Notes under the pieces: generated by a model
The model's database searches: none
Told to the model about the DNA's origin: nothing
What the model saw: the letters and a program-made list of their open reading frames with translations, nothing else
Shown: positions 55,231 to 63,391 of the stretch, piece after piece
Position numbering within the stretch: the stretch's first letter is position 1
Layout: each line of letters begins with the position of its first letter
Source of the DNA: Rhodoferax sp. AJA081-3
GTDB lineage: Bacteria; Pseudomonadota; Gammaproteobacteria; Burkholderiales; Burkholderiaceae_C
DNA length: 64,000 bases
Direction: 5' to 3'
Assembly: GCF_017798165.1 (NCBI RefSeq)
Contig: NZ_CP059068.1
Span: 4,712,001-4,776,000, forward strand
Made by a program: the position numbers and the translations under genes

Positions 55231-58227
55231 ATGGAGCGCAATATGGTCTTATGGGGTGCAATCTGGGGGGCCATACTGGGAATGTTTGTCGCCAGGCACG
55301 ACGAAGGCTTCGGGCTGTTTCTGGGCGCGCTGTTCGGCGCCGTGGCGGGGCTCACGCTGCGCAAGGCCGTGCACACCGTTGCGCGCAAGGCGGCGTTGGA
55401 GGTCCTGGCGGAGCACCAGCCTACCGTGCTGGTGCCGCGCACGGCGCCCTCGGTACCTGAGCCTGTTGTGCAGCCCGCGCCAGTGGCGGGTGCGGCGGCG
55501 GTGTCCCCGTCGGCAGAGCCGGTATCCGAAACCGATTGGCGGGTGGACATGCCCATCCGTGTGCCCAAGGATGCCTTTGCCGAAGTGCACAGCAGTGTGC
55601 CATCCGAATTCCACGACACCCATTCCGGCACCCTGCCGGCAGACAAAGCGCCTCAGCAGCCCGAGTTCCCCACGGTGCAGACGCCCGACTTTGTGAGCCG
55701 TGCCGTAGGCGCCGCGCGCGACTGGCTGCTGGGCGGCAACACCATTGTGCGCATGGGTGTGCTGGTGCTGTTTGTGGGCCTGGCTTTTCTGGCCAAGTAC
55801 GCAATGGACAACGCCATGCTGCCACCTGAGCTGCGCCTGGCCGCCATTGGTGCGGCCGGCATTGCGTTGTTTGTGTTCGGCTGGAGGATGGTGCCCCCAC
55901 GCTCCGCCGCTTCGCGGGTCGCTGCCCCCCCGGGGGGCGACGTCGCCTTGGGGCGGCCCGGCGGCGACTTGCTCCCACGCCAACCGGATCGCCGGGGTTA
56001 TGCGCTGACCCTGCAGGGTGCCGGGGTGGGTGTGTTGTACCTGACGGTGTTTGCAGCCTTCCGGCTGTACCAGTTTTTGCCAGCGGGTGCCGCGTTTGTG
56101 GTGCTGGCCTTGGTGTGTGCGTTCTCTACCGCGATTGCACTGTTGCAGAACGCCATGCCCATGGCCTTCATCGGGTTTGCCGGTGCCTTTGCCGCGCCCA
56201 TTTTGTTGTCCACAGGGCAGGGTGACCACGTGGGTCTGTTCAGCTACTACCTGCTGCTGGGCGGGGCCATCGCCGCGGTGGCCTGGTTAAAGGCCTGGCG
56301 GGCGCTGAACCTGCTGGGTTTTTTTGCGACCTTTGGGGTGGCCACGGCTTGGGGTGTGCTGAAGTACCGGCCGGATCAGTTGGCAACGACTGAGCCCTTC
56401 TTGATCGCTTTCTTTGTGCTCTACCTCGCTGCCAGCCTCATGTATGCCACCCGCCACGGGCTGCAGCCCAAACAGGCGGTGGATGCCACACTGATTTTTG
56501 GTCTGCCCCTGGTGGCCTTTGGTCTACAGGCGGGCCTGGTGCGCGATATCGAATACGCCACGGCCTTCTCGTCACTGGCCATGGGCGCTATCTACCTGGG
56601 CTTGGGCTGGTGGGCGTTGAAGCGTCAGGATGCGGGCGTCGGCCAGTGGCTGGCCGAATGTTTTGTGGCATTGGGCATGGGTTTTGTGACGCTGGCCGTG
56701 CCGTTGGCATTGGATGCACGCTGGACCACCGCCGTCTGGGCCGCCGAGGGAGCAGCTGTGTACTGGATGGGCAAGCGGCAAGACCGCTGGCTGGCCCGCC
56801 TGGCGGGCTTGGCCTTGCAAGGGCTGGCGGCGCTGAGCTTTTTGCAGTCGTTTGACACAGTGCAGTTGTCCACCTGGCCCATTGCCAACCCGGCCTTTAT
56901 TGGCGCCGTGTTGTTGGCCCTGTCGGCACTGGCCATCGCCCACTGGACACGCCCGCCCGATGCCGCGCCCGATGTGCCGCCGCCGACACCGTTTGTGGCG
57001 CTGGAGCATGGCCTGTCGCCGGTGCTGTTCTGGGTGGGGTTTTTGTGGTGGCAGTTCGCGCTGGGCCATGAAATAGAGCGGGGCGCTTTCAACGCCGATG
57101 GCCTGTGGACCACCGCGCTGGGCAGCACGCTGCAGTCGTATCTGGAAATGCTGGGCTGGCTGGGCAGTGCCTGGTTGGCCCACCGGTTTGCGCTGCCCAC
57201 ACGGCCCCGGCCGTGGACGGTTGCCGCCACACCGGCCTGGTTCTCGCTGCCCATCATGGGGCTGGTAGCGCTGCAGGGCGTGACCGGCTTGGGTCATGTC
57301 TTCCAGGCCTGGGGCTGGCTGGTGTGGCCGCTCGCACTGGGTTTGCATTTTGTGACGCTCAAATCGTTGGACCAGTTGGCACCCCAGCGCTGGTGGTCGT
57401 GGGTGCACAGTGGGGGTGTGTGGCTGGTGGTCTTGCTGGTGGGCAACATCGTCGTGTGGGCCGTGCAGCAGGCGCAACTGCAGGGCACGGCCTGGGCCAG
57501 CGTGATCTCTTTGGTGGCCAGTGTGGTGGTGCTGATGGTCCTGGCGCAGCCAGCCTTGTACGCACCGCAGGGGCGGCTGCGCACGGGTTGGCCGCTGGAC
57601 CGCTTTGCCTACGCCTACCTGTGGCGCGCGGCGGCGCCGCTGGCGGTGTTTGTCGCATGGGGCGCGTTGTTGGTGGCCGTGCTGTCCGACGGCAATGCCA
57701 AACCCTTGCCCTATGTGCCGCTGCTCAATCCCACCGATATCACCGTAGCCCTGGCGCTGGCCGCCTGTGCGCTGTGGCGCACGCGGGTGCGCCAGGGCGG
57801 CATTGCGGGTGTGCCCGAAAGCATCCACGGTGCCCGATGGACCCTGGTGCTGGCGGGCCTGGGGTTTGTGGCGATCAACACCGTGTGGCTGCGCGCGGTG
57901 CACCACTGGGCCGGTGTGCCCTGGGATGCAGACCAGCTGTTTGCATCCTTCCTGGTGCAGACGGGGTATTCCATTTTGTGGACACTGCTGGCCATGGCGC
58001 TGATGCTGGTGGCGCACCGCCGCCACACGCGTGCACTGTGGAGTGGGGGTGCAGCGCTGCTGGGGCTGACGGTGGCCAAACTGTTCTTGGTGGATTTGTC
58101 CAACCGCGGCGGGTCCGAGCGCATCGTCGCGTTTATTGCGGTGGGCGTGTTGATGCTGGTGGTGGGTTACTTTGCGCCCATTCCACCCATCGCGGCACCG
58201 GCCCCTGAAGACAAGGAGACAACATGA
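55231..58227 (+). CDS. DUF2339 multi-pass membrane protein
   Basis: 998 residues. Short N-terminal membrane hairpin (about 7-40), a soluble Pro-rich stretch, then more than 20 hydrophobic helices from GGNTIVRMGVLVLFVGLAFL onward. These features define DUF2339 proteins, of unknown function. Between helix region FGWRM and YALTLQGAGVGVLYL there are about 30 non-hydrophobic residues (PPRSAASRVAAPPGGDVALG and RPGGDLLP) that are encoded by repeat B copy 3 and look like an in-frame insertion. It overlaps the DUF3999 gene by 4 bp; the two domains regularly occur together. Confidence 0.9.
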   Translation: MERNMVLWGAIWGAILGMFVARHDEGFGLFLGALFGAVAGLTLRKAVHTVARKAALEVLAEHQPTVLVPRTAPSVPEPVVQPAPVAGAAAVSPSAEPVSETDWRVDMPIRVPKDAFAEVHSSVPSEFHDTHSGTLPADKAPQQPEFPTVQTPDFVSRAVGAARDWLLGGNTIVRMGVLVLFVGLAFLAKYAMDNAMLPPELRLAAIGAAGIALFVFGWRMVPPRSAASRVAAPPGGDVALGRPGGDLLPRQPDRRGYALTLQGAGVGVLYLTVFAAFRLYQFLPAGAAFVVLALVCAFSTAIALLQNAMPMAFIGFAGAFAAPILLSTGQGDHVGLFSYYLLLGGAIAAVAWLKAWRALNLLGFFATFGVATAWGVLKYRPDQLATTEPFLIAFFVLYLAASLMYATRHGLQPKQAVDATLIFGLPLVAFGLQAGLVRDIEYATAFSSLAMGAIYLGLGWWALKRQDAGVGQWLAECFVALGMGFVTLAVPLALDARWTTAVWAAEGAAVYWMGKRQDRWLARLAGLALQGLAALSFLQSFDTVQLSTWPIANPAFIGAVLLALSALAIAHWTRPPDAAPDVPPPTPFVALEHGLSPVLFWVGFLWWQFALGHEIERGAFNADGLWTTALGSTLQSYLEMLGWLGSAWLAHRFALPTRPRPWTVAATPAWFSLPIMGLVALQGVTGLGHVFQAWGWLVWPLALGLHFVTLKSLDQLAPQRWWSWVHSGGVWLVVLLVGNIVVWAVQQAQLQGTAWASVISLVASVVVLMVLAQPALYAPQGRLRTGWPLDRFAYAYLWRAAAPLAVFVAWGALLVAVLSDGNAKPLPYVPLLNPTDITVALALAACALWRTRVRQGGIAGVPESIHGARWTLVLAGLGFVAINTVWLRAVHHWAGVPWDADQLFASFLVQTGYSILWTLLAMALMLVAHRRHTRALWSGGAALLGLTVAKLFLVDLSNRGGSERIVAFIAVGVLMLVVGYFAPIPPIAAPAPEDKETT
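55891..55967 (+). repeat. Repeat family B, copy 3 (inside the DUF2339 gene)
   Basis: TGCCCCCACGCTCCGCCGC, then CTGCCCCCCCGGGGGGCGA and CCTTGGGGCGGCCCGGCGG. Wholly coding; length keeps the reading frame. Confidence 0.8.
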
Positions 58228-59678
58228 GGGTGATGAATTTATTGTGCCAACGCGCCTGGGCTGCTGCGGCCTACGGGGTGCTGCTGGCTGCAGGTGCCGG
58301 GCAGGCCCTGGCGGCAGACGCGCCACAGGCCACCGACTTCAGCTGGCGTGCCACGCTGGGCGTGCCCACTGGTGTCAGCCTGGCGCGGGTTGATGTGCCG
58401 GTGCAGGCCTTGCTGGGCATGCAGAGCGGCGGCGCCCATGATGTGCGGGTGTTCAACGCAGCCGGTGCAGTGGTGCCTTTTGCAATACTGGGTGGTGCGG
58501 ATCTGAAGCGTACGGCGCCGGTTGCGCAAACCAATAGCTACAAGGCCTACCCGTTGTTCAGCACCAGTGGTGACCGCAAACCTGCCCGCGGCGCCGTAGC
58601 GGTGCAGTTGGACACGGCGGAGTCCACTGGCAATGTATGGGTTCGCTGGGATCGGACGGACTTGCGTACCAAAGCCGCAGACGCTGCCGCATCGGCCCAG
58701 GCCTTACAGGCCGCGCTGTTTGACCTGCGTGCCGACAAACAAACCTTGTCCGCGCTGGAGCTGGTGCTGGACATGCCGCGCAACGCCCTGGTGCCCATCA
58801 CGGTGGCGACCAGTGCGGACCTGAAGGACTGGACGCCGGTGGCCACCAAGGGCCCGCTGTTCCAGTTTGACGGCACCGATGCACCGGCCAACACCACGCT
58901 GGAGCTGGTTCAGCCGTTGGCCGTGCAAGGGCGTTACCTGCGTTTGTCCTGGCCTGGTCAAAACGGCGTGGCGCTGCGGGCGTTGACCGGCACCGTGGCG
59001 GCATCCCAAACCGCTGCCGCGCCGCTGCGCGCCGCCTTGCCACCCGGCACAGCCGATGGCAGCAACGCACAAAACTGGATCCTGCCGTTTGCCACACCCA
59101 TCGCAGCCCTGCACCTGCAAGCGGTACAGAACAACAGCCTGGTGCCGGTGCGCATCCTGGGCCGGGCCGAAGCCTCACAACCCTGGCGCACACTGGCGTC
59201 CAGCGTGGTCTACCGCTTGGACGGCGTGGGCCAGGGCAGCAGCAACCCGGCCACGGCCTTGCACGGTGCGTCGCTGCACAGCCTGCGGGTGGAGGCGGGC
59301 AAGGGCATGGCCCTGCCGGACGGTGGTTTGCAGGCTACGGTGGAGTTTGCGCCGGTGCAGGTGGCCTTCCTGGCTTCCGGCGCAGGGCCTTTCACGCTGG
59401 CGGTAGGCCGGACGCAAACGGCCGCGGCGGCGGTGGATGCGTCCCTGCTGGGCTCGGTCACGCCCGCCAAATTGGTCGAGCTGCCCCTGGCCACACTCAC
59501 GGATGTGGTGGTGCAGACACCGGCCAGCAATGGCCTGGACCGTGCGGCATCGCGCTGGTTGCCGGATGGGGTGTCGCTTCGCAGCGTGTTGCTGTGGGTG
59601 GTGCTGGGTGTGGGTGTGCTGGCGCTGGGGGCGGTGGCGTATTCGCTGATGCGCCAGATGGCTGCCAAGGGGTCATAA
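58224..59678 (+). CDS. DUF3999 envelope protein
   Basis: 484 residues. Signal peptide about 1-30 (ending ALA-AD), a long periplasmic beta-rich part, and a C-terminal membrane helix (about 455-475, VLLWVVLGVGVLALGAVAY) with a short cytoplasmic tail. Starts ATGA inside the DUF2339 stop. DUF3999 partners of DUF2339 are recurrent in Proteobacteria; the pair probably forms an envelope complex of unknown role. Confidence 0.88.
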   Translation: MRVMNLLCQRAWAAAAYGVLLAAGAGQALAADAPQATDFSWRATLGVPTGVSLARVDVPVQALLGMQSGGAHDVRVFNAAGAVVPFAILGGADLKRTAPVAQTNSYKAYPLFSTSGDRKPARGAVAVQLDTAESTGNVWVRWDRTDLRTKAADAAASAQALQAALFDLRADKQTLSALELVLDMPRNALVPITVATSADLKDWTPVATKGPLFQFDGTDAPANTTLELVQPLAVQGRYLRLSWPGQNGVALRALTGTVAASQTAAAPLRAALPPGTADGSNAQNWILPFATPIAALHLQAVQNNSLVPVRILGRAEASQPWRTLASSVVYRLDGVGQGSSNPATALHGASLHSLRVEAGKGMALPDGGLQATVEFAPVQVAFLASGAGPFTLAVGRTQTAAAAVDASLLGSVTPAKLVELPLATLTDVVVQTPASNGLDRAASRWLPDGVSLRSVLLWVVLGVGVLALGAVAYSLMRQMAAKGS

Positions 59679-59709
59679 CGCCGTTGGCGGGATCGTTATG
59701 CATCAAATA

Positions 59710-59758
59710 TGCCTCTAGCCCCCGTTCAATATGACTGTCTTGCTATCAAATATATAGC
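59710..59758 (+). repeat. Repeat family A, copy 9
   Basis: GCCTCTAGCCCCCGTTCAAT, then CTTGCTATCAAATATATAGC. In the 196-bp non-coding gap after the DUF3999 gene. Confidence 0.87.
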
Positions 59759-59874
59759 TTTTTATTTCTTTGCTTGGGCGGCCGATGTGGGACCACAGCA
59801 GGGCACAAAGGCAGTTGACTTTGCAGGGCCGCTGCACAATAGTTGCAGCGTCAACCCATAGCAGAGGGGCCACC

Positions 59875-60606
59875 ATGAAAAAACTTGTGTATGCGGCAGC
59901 CTGTGTGCTCGCCGTGTGGCTCTCCCAAGCGCAGGCCGACACGGTGAAGGTTGGCTTTTACAACTACCCACCCATGATGATTGAGAAGGGGCAGTCCGGC
60001 ATCTACCAGGACATTCTGGACGAGTTGGGCAAGGCTACGGGGCACCAGTTTCAGGTCACCTACTTCCCCTATCCCCGGCTGGCCCGGCAGTTCGATATAG
60101 GCGAGATTGACCTGGAGCCTGGCGTGTTTCCAGGTTGGGTGAAGCAGCAAAAGGTTCCGGGCGTGTTTTCGGTGCCGTTTGGCAAGGTGGTGGACGTGCT
60201 GGTGTTTGCGCCCGGTAAACAATTTCCGGTGACCACACCGAGGGATCTGAGTGGCAAGACCCTGGGTTTGGTGCGTGGCTATTCCTATCCCGATCTGCGC
60301 GAGATGTTTGGCAATGGAACCCTGCACAGGGCTGATGCCTTGAACGAGACCCAGCTACTGGCCATGCTGGCCGGTGGTCGCATGGACCAGATTTTGATCA
60401 ACAAAGCGGTGGCGCAATACACCATCCGCGACGTACCCAAGTACAGCGAATTTGTCCTTGGTGATGTGCTGGGTTCCTTTGATGTGTCCATGCGTGTCCA
60501 CCCGAGCAAGAAGGCCTTGTTGCCCAAGCTGGACGAAGCCATCGTGGCCATGAAACGCTCGGGCGCCATCACCCGCATCTACGCCAAATATGGCGTGAGC
60601 CTTTGA
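59875..60606 (+). CDS. Family 3 extracellular solute-binding protein
   Basis: 243 residues. Signal peptide about 1-21 (LSQAQA-DT), then VKVGFYNYPPMMIEKGQSGI and the two-lobe SBP_bac_3 fold. The C-terminal part KLDEAIVAMKRSGAITRIYAKYG is typical of polar-amino-acid-type binding proteins. No permease or ATPase genes are present. ATG 59875 has a GAGGGG 5' sequence. Convergent with the DUF1304 gene, 1 bp apart. Confidence 0.86.
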   Translation: MKKLVYAAACVLAVWLSQAQADTVKVGFYNYPPMMIEKGQSGIYQDILDELGKATGHQFQVTYFPYPRLARQFDIGEIDLEPGVFPGWVKQQKVPGVFSVPFGKVVDVLVFAPGKQFPVTTPRDLSGKTLGLVRGYSYPDLREMFGNGTLHRADALNETQLLAMLAGGRMDQILINKAVAQYTIRDVPKYSEFVLGDVLGSFDVSMRVHPSKKALLPKLDEAIVAMKRSGAITRIYAKYGVSL

Positions 60607-60607
60607 T

Positions 60608-60967
60608 TTAGGCGAGAAATACGGCGGCCAGGGCCAATACGGCAGGAACCGTTTGCACAAACAGGATACGGATCTGCACGGTGAGTGCGCCCCAGATGCC
60701 GGCCACGGCCACACAACCCAAGCCATAAATGGTGAAGGCGGTGGCGGTGGCGGGGTTGGGTATCAGGAAACCCAGAGCCAGTGCCAAGGCCAGAAAGCCG
60801 TTGTAACAACCCTGGTTGGACATGGCGGGTTTCATGATCTCGGCCTTTTCCTGGGTCAAACCAAACACCTTGCGGCCCCGGGTGTCAAACAACACGGTTT
60901 CCAGCAGGAAGATGTAGACGTGGATAAAAAGTACGAGACCGGTGAGGATTTTGGCGGCGAGCAGCAT
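60608..60967 (-). CDS. DUF1304 membrane protein
   Basis: 119 residues with four hydrophobic helices. The conserved block FIHVYIFLLETVLFDTRGRK and the motif MSNQGCYNGFLALAL are diagnostic of DUF1304 (YqjF-like small membrane proteins). Function unknown. Divergent from a TetR-type gene with a palindrome between them, so probably its target. Confidence 0.92.
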   Translation of the reverse strand: MLLAAKILTGLVLFIHVYIFLLETVLFDTRGRKVFGLTQEKAEIMKPAMSNQGCYNGFLALALALGFLIPNPATATAFTIYGLGCVAVAGIWGALTVQIRILFVQTVPAVLALAAVFLA

Positions 60968-61028
60968 GGTGGGTAGTCCTAAGAAAGGCGGGTTAAAAGT
61001 GTGCCGTGAAGCTGAAAGTCTGTAGAAT

Positions 61029-61045
61029 ACATAATTACGTTATGT
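61029..61045. promoter_or_regulatory. Likely TetR operator
   Basis: Inverted repeat ACATAA, 5-bp spacer, TTATGT in the 91-bp gap between the divergent DUF1304 and tetR genes. Overlaps an AT-rich -10-like region, as expected for an operator. Confidence 0.6.
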
Positions 61046-61058
61046 TTTAAAGTCACCG

Positions 61059-61712
61059 ATGCGACAGAGTAACCATCATCCCCAAAAAACCGCGTCAGCG
61101 CCAGTGGCTGACGGGCGCAAGACCAACGCGGCGTCGACCCAGGCTGCCTTGCGCGCGGTGGGGCGCAGGCTGTTTGGCGAGCTAGGTTATGAGGCCACGT
61201 CGCTGGGCGCCATCTGCAGCGAGGCAGGTGTCACCACCGGCGCGCTGTACCACCACTTTGGTGACAAGAAGGGGTTATTTGCCGCGGTGGCCGAAGAGCT
61301 GGACGAAGGCCTGGTCAAGCTGACCGCCGCTGCACGTGACACGGCGCTGGCGAACGGGGCCGATGCTTGGCAGGCCTTTATGGCTGCCATTGATGTGTTT
61401 CTGCAAGCAGGGCTCAGCCCCGAGGGCCGCCGCATCGGCCTGACCGATGCCCCGGCGGTGCTGGGCACACAGGGCTGGCTGGAGATTCGCGAACGCCACG
61501 GCCTGGGCGCCATGGTGCAGACCGTGCGCACGCTGCAGGCTTTGGGCATGTTGCCTGCCGGTGATGTGTTGTTGCGTGCGCGCCTGATACTGGGCCTGCT
61601 TTACGGGGCGGTCGAAGCGCTGGCGCACCAGCCCGAGGACGCAGAGCTTGCACTGGCCCAGACGCGCGCACTGGTGCATGCCATGCTGAACGGCATGCGT
61701 AGCAGCGACTAA
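61059..61712 (+). CDS. TetR family transcriptional regulator
   Basis: 217 residues. N-terminal tail rich in polar residues, then a TetR helix-turn-helix (about 28-72) with LFGELGYEATSLGAICSEAG and TTGALYHHFGDKKGLFAAV. C-terminal ligand domain without recognisable specificity. Divergent from the DUF1304 gene, with the ACATAA/TTATGT palindrome between; probably represses both. Its stop overlaps the end of the convergent exporter gene by 4 bp. Confidence 0.9.
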   Translation: MRQSNHHPQKTASAPVADGRKTNAASTQAALRAVGRRLFGELGYEATSLGAICSEAGVTTGALYHHFGDKKGLFAAVAEELDEGLVKLTAAARDTALANGADAWQAFMAAIDVFLQAGLSPEGRRIGLTDAPAVLGTQGWLEIRERHGLGAMVQTVRTLQALGMLPAGDVLLRARLILGLLYGAVEALAHQPEDAELALAQTRALVHAMLNGMRSSD

Positions 61713-62374
61713 GCCACCAAGCCCCACAACAAGACCAAGGCCGTACCCCACATCATCAGCGCCACCAGGCCGTCCAATGCGCGCCAGATGGATGGCTTGC
61801 CCAGGCGCTGACCCAACCAGAACACGGCCAGCCCCAAGCCGCCAAACCAGATCACCGAGCCCGCCGCCGCACCCGCACCAAACGCGGCGTTGCCGGGCGT
61901 GCCCCAGGCCAGGGATGCGGAGCCGATCAGCACGGCCGTGTCCAGCCAGGCATGGGGGTTGAGCCAGGCAAAGGCCAGCGCGGCCAAGGTGGCCTGTCGG
62001 CGGCTCAGGGGTTTGGTTGCTGTGGGAGACGCAGCAACGGATGCCAACGCGTCCGTGCCTTCGGCGGGTTTGCGAAAGCGCGCAAAAGCCTGCGCACCGT
62101 AGAAGAGCAAAAACACAGCGCCCCCGGCGATCAGTGCGGCTTTGAGTGCGGGAGACAAGCCACCCAACTGGGCCACGCCAAATACACCGAGCGCAATCAG
62201 CACGATGTCGGAGGCGATGCACAGCACCACGGTCAACAGCACATGCTGGCCCTGCAGCCCCATGCGAATGACATGTGTGTTTTGTGCGCCCAGCGCCATG
62301 ATGAGGGACAGGCACAGAGCCAGGCCTGCATTGAAGGCGGGCGCCATGGGTACAAGGTTCGCGAAGCTGGACAT
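61709..62374 (-). CDS. argO: LysE/ArgO family amino-acid exporter
   Basis: 221 residues with six hydrophobic helices. The N-terminal LSLIMALGAQNTHVIRMGL is the hallmark of LysE/ArgO, which exports arginine or lysine. WLNPHAWLDTAVLIGS in the middle is also conserved. ATG 62374 (MSSFANLVPM) is preferred; an internal ATG at codon 10 is possible. Divergent from an ArgP-type regulator, the standard arrangement. Confidence 0.92.
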   Translation of the reverse strand: MSSFANLVPMAPAFNAGLALCLSLIMALGAQNTHVIRMGLQGQHVLLTVVLCIASDIVLIALGVFGVAQLGGLSPALKAALIAGGAVFLLFYGAQAFARFRKPAEGTDALASVAASPTATKPLSRRQATLAALAFAWLNPHAWLDTAVLIGSASLAWGTPGNAAFGAGAAAGSVIWFGGLGLAVFWLGQRLGKPSIWRALDGLVALMMWGTALVLLWGLVA

Positions 62375-62440
62375 GGGGTTCCAATGGTTGGGATACGGGA
62401 TGGCTTGACTGTGCACCCGGCGGGTTACTTTGGAAACACT

Positions 62441-62467
62441 TTTAAATTAAACTGATATTGATTTAAA
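62441..62467. promoter_or_regulatory. Putative ArgP/LysG binding region
   Basis: Inverted repeat TTTAAAT, 13-bp spacer, ATTTAAA in the gap between argO and argP; AT-rich as expected for a LysR-type activator site. Confidence 0.45.
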
Positions 62468-62491
62468 AAAAGTTAACTCTTTGGGGTACAC

Positions 62492-63391
62492 ATGCTGGAC
62501 GGCAAACAATTGGAGGCGCTGGCGGCTGTGCTGGAGCACGGTGGTTTTGGCCCTGCAGCCGGTGCTTTGAACCTGACCTTGGCCGCGGTGTCCTTGCGTA
62601 TCAAGAGCCTGGAGGCCACCTTGGGTCAGCGCCTGCTGGTGCGGGGCAAGGTGGTGCGGGCCACGGCCGCTGGCCAGGCCTTGCTGGCCCACATCAAACA
62701 GCTGCAGTTGATGGAAGCCGATTTACTGTCCGACAGTGCCACCGGGCGCGGCGTTGTTGCGCAATTGCAGCGCCTCAGTGTGGCTGTCAATGCCGATTCG
62801 CTATCGAGCTGGCTGCTGCCTGGCGTGGCCCCTGCACTGGCGCGCCACCATTTGCTGCTGGATGTGGTGATTGACGACCAGGAGCACACCCATGAGTTCT
62901 TAAAAAGTGGTGATGTGGTGGCGTGTGTCAGCACCCACCCTGCGCCGATGCGGGGCTGTGTGGCCGAGCCGCTGGGCGTGATGCGCTACCGCTGTGTAGG
63001 CGCACCCGCACTGGTGCGCAAATGCCAGACCAAGACCGGTGCCGTGTCACCCCACCGCCTGCTGGCCACACCGGCCGTCATCTTCAACCGCAAGGACGGC
63101 CTGCAAGACCTCTTTTTGAGCCAGCACTTTGGCTTGCAAACACCGCAGTACCCGCGTCACTTTGTACCGGCCGTGGACGCTTTTGAGAGCGCGCTTGCCA
63201 ACGGCATGGGTTGGGGCATGGTGCATGAACTGCATTTGTCCGCGCGCAGCGGCCGTTTGCCCTTGGTGGAGATGCTGCCGGGCAGTACGGTCGATGTACC
63301 GCTGTACTGGCACCACTGGGCACGGGAGCCGGCGTCGGCCCAGCGCCTCACCCAAGCGGTCAAACACGCGGCCAAGGCCTTAAGCGCGTAA
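62492..63391 (+). CDS. argP: LysR-type regulator ArgP
   Basis: 299 residues. N-terminal winged helix MLDGKQLEALAAVLEHGGFG with recognition part LTLAAVSLRIKSLEATLG; C-terminal co-inducer domain containing LLATPAVIFNRKDGLQDLF and ANGMGWGMVHE, as in ArgP/LysG (IciA). Activates the divergent exporter gene when lysine or arginine is high. Its end overlaps the convergent EamA gene by 12 bp. Confidence 0.92.
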   Translation: MLDGKQLEALAAVLEHGGFGPAAGALNLTLAAVSLRIKSLEATLGQRLLVRGKVVRATAAGQALLAHIKQLQLMEADLLSDSATGRGVVAQLQRLSVAVNADSLSSWLLPGVAPALARHHLLLDVVIDDQEHTHEFLKSGDVVACVSTHPAPMRGCVAEPLGVMRYRCVGAPALVRKCQTKTGAVSPHRLLATPAVIFNRKDGLQDLFLSQHFGLQTPQYPRHFVPAVDAFESALANGMGWGMVHELHLSARSGRLPLVEMLPGSTVDVPLYWHHWAREPASAQRLTQAVKHAAKALSA

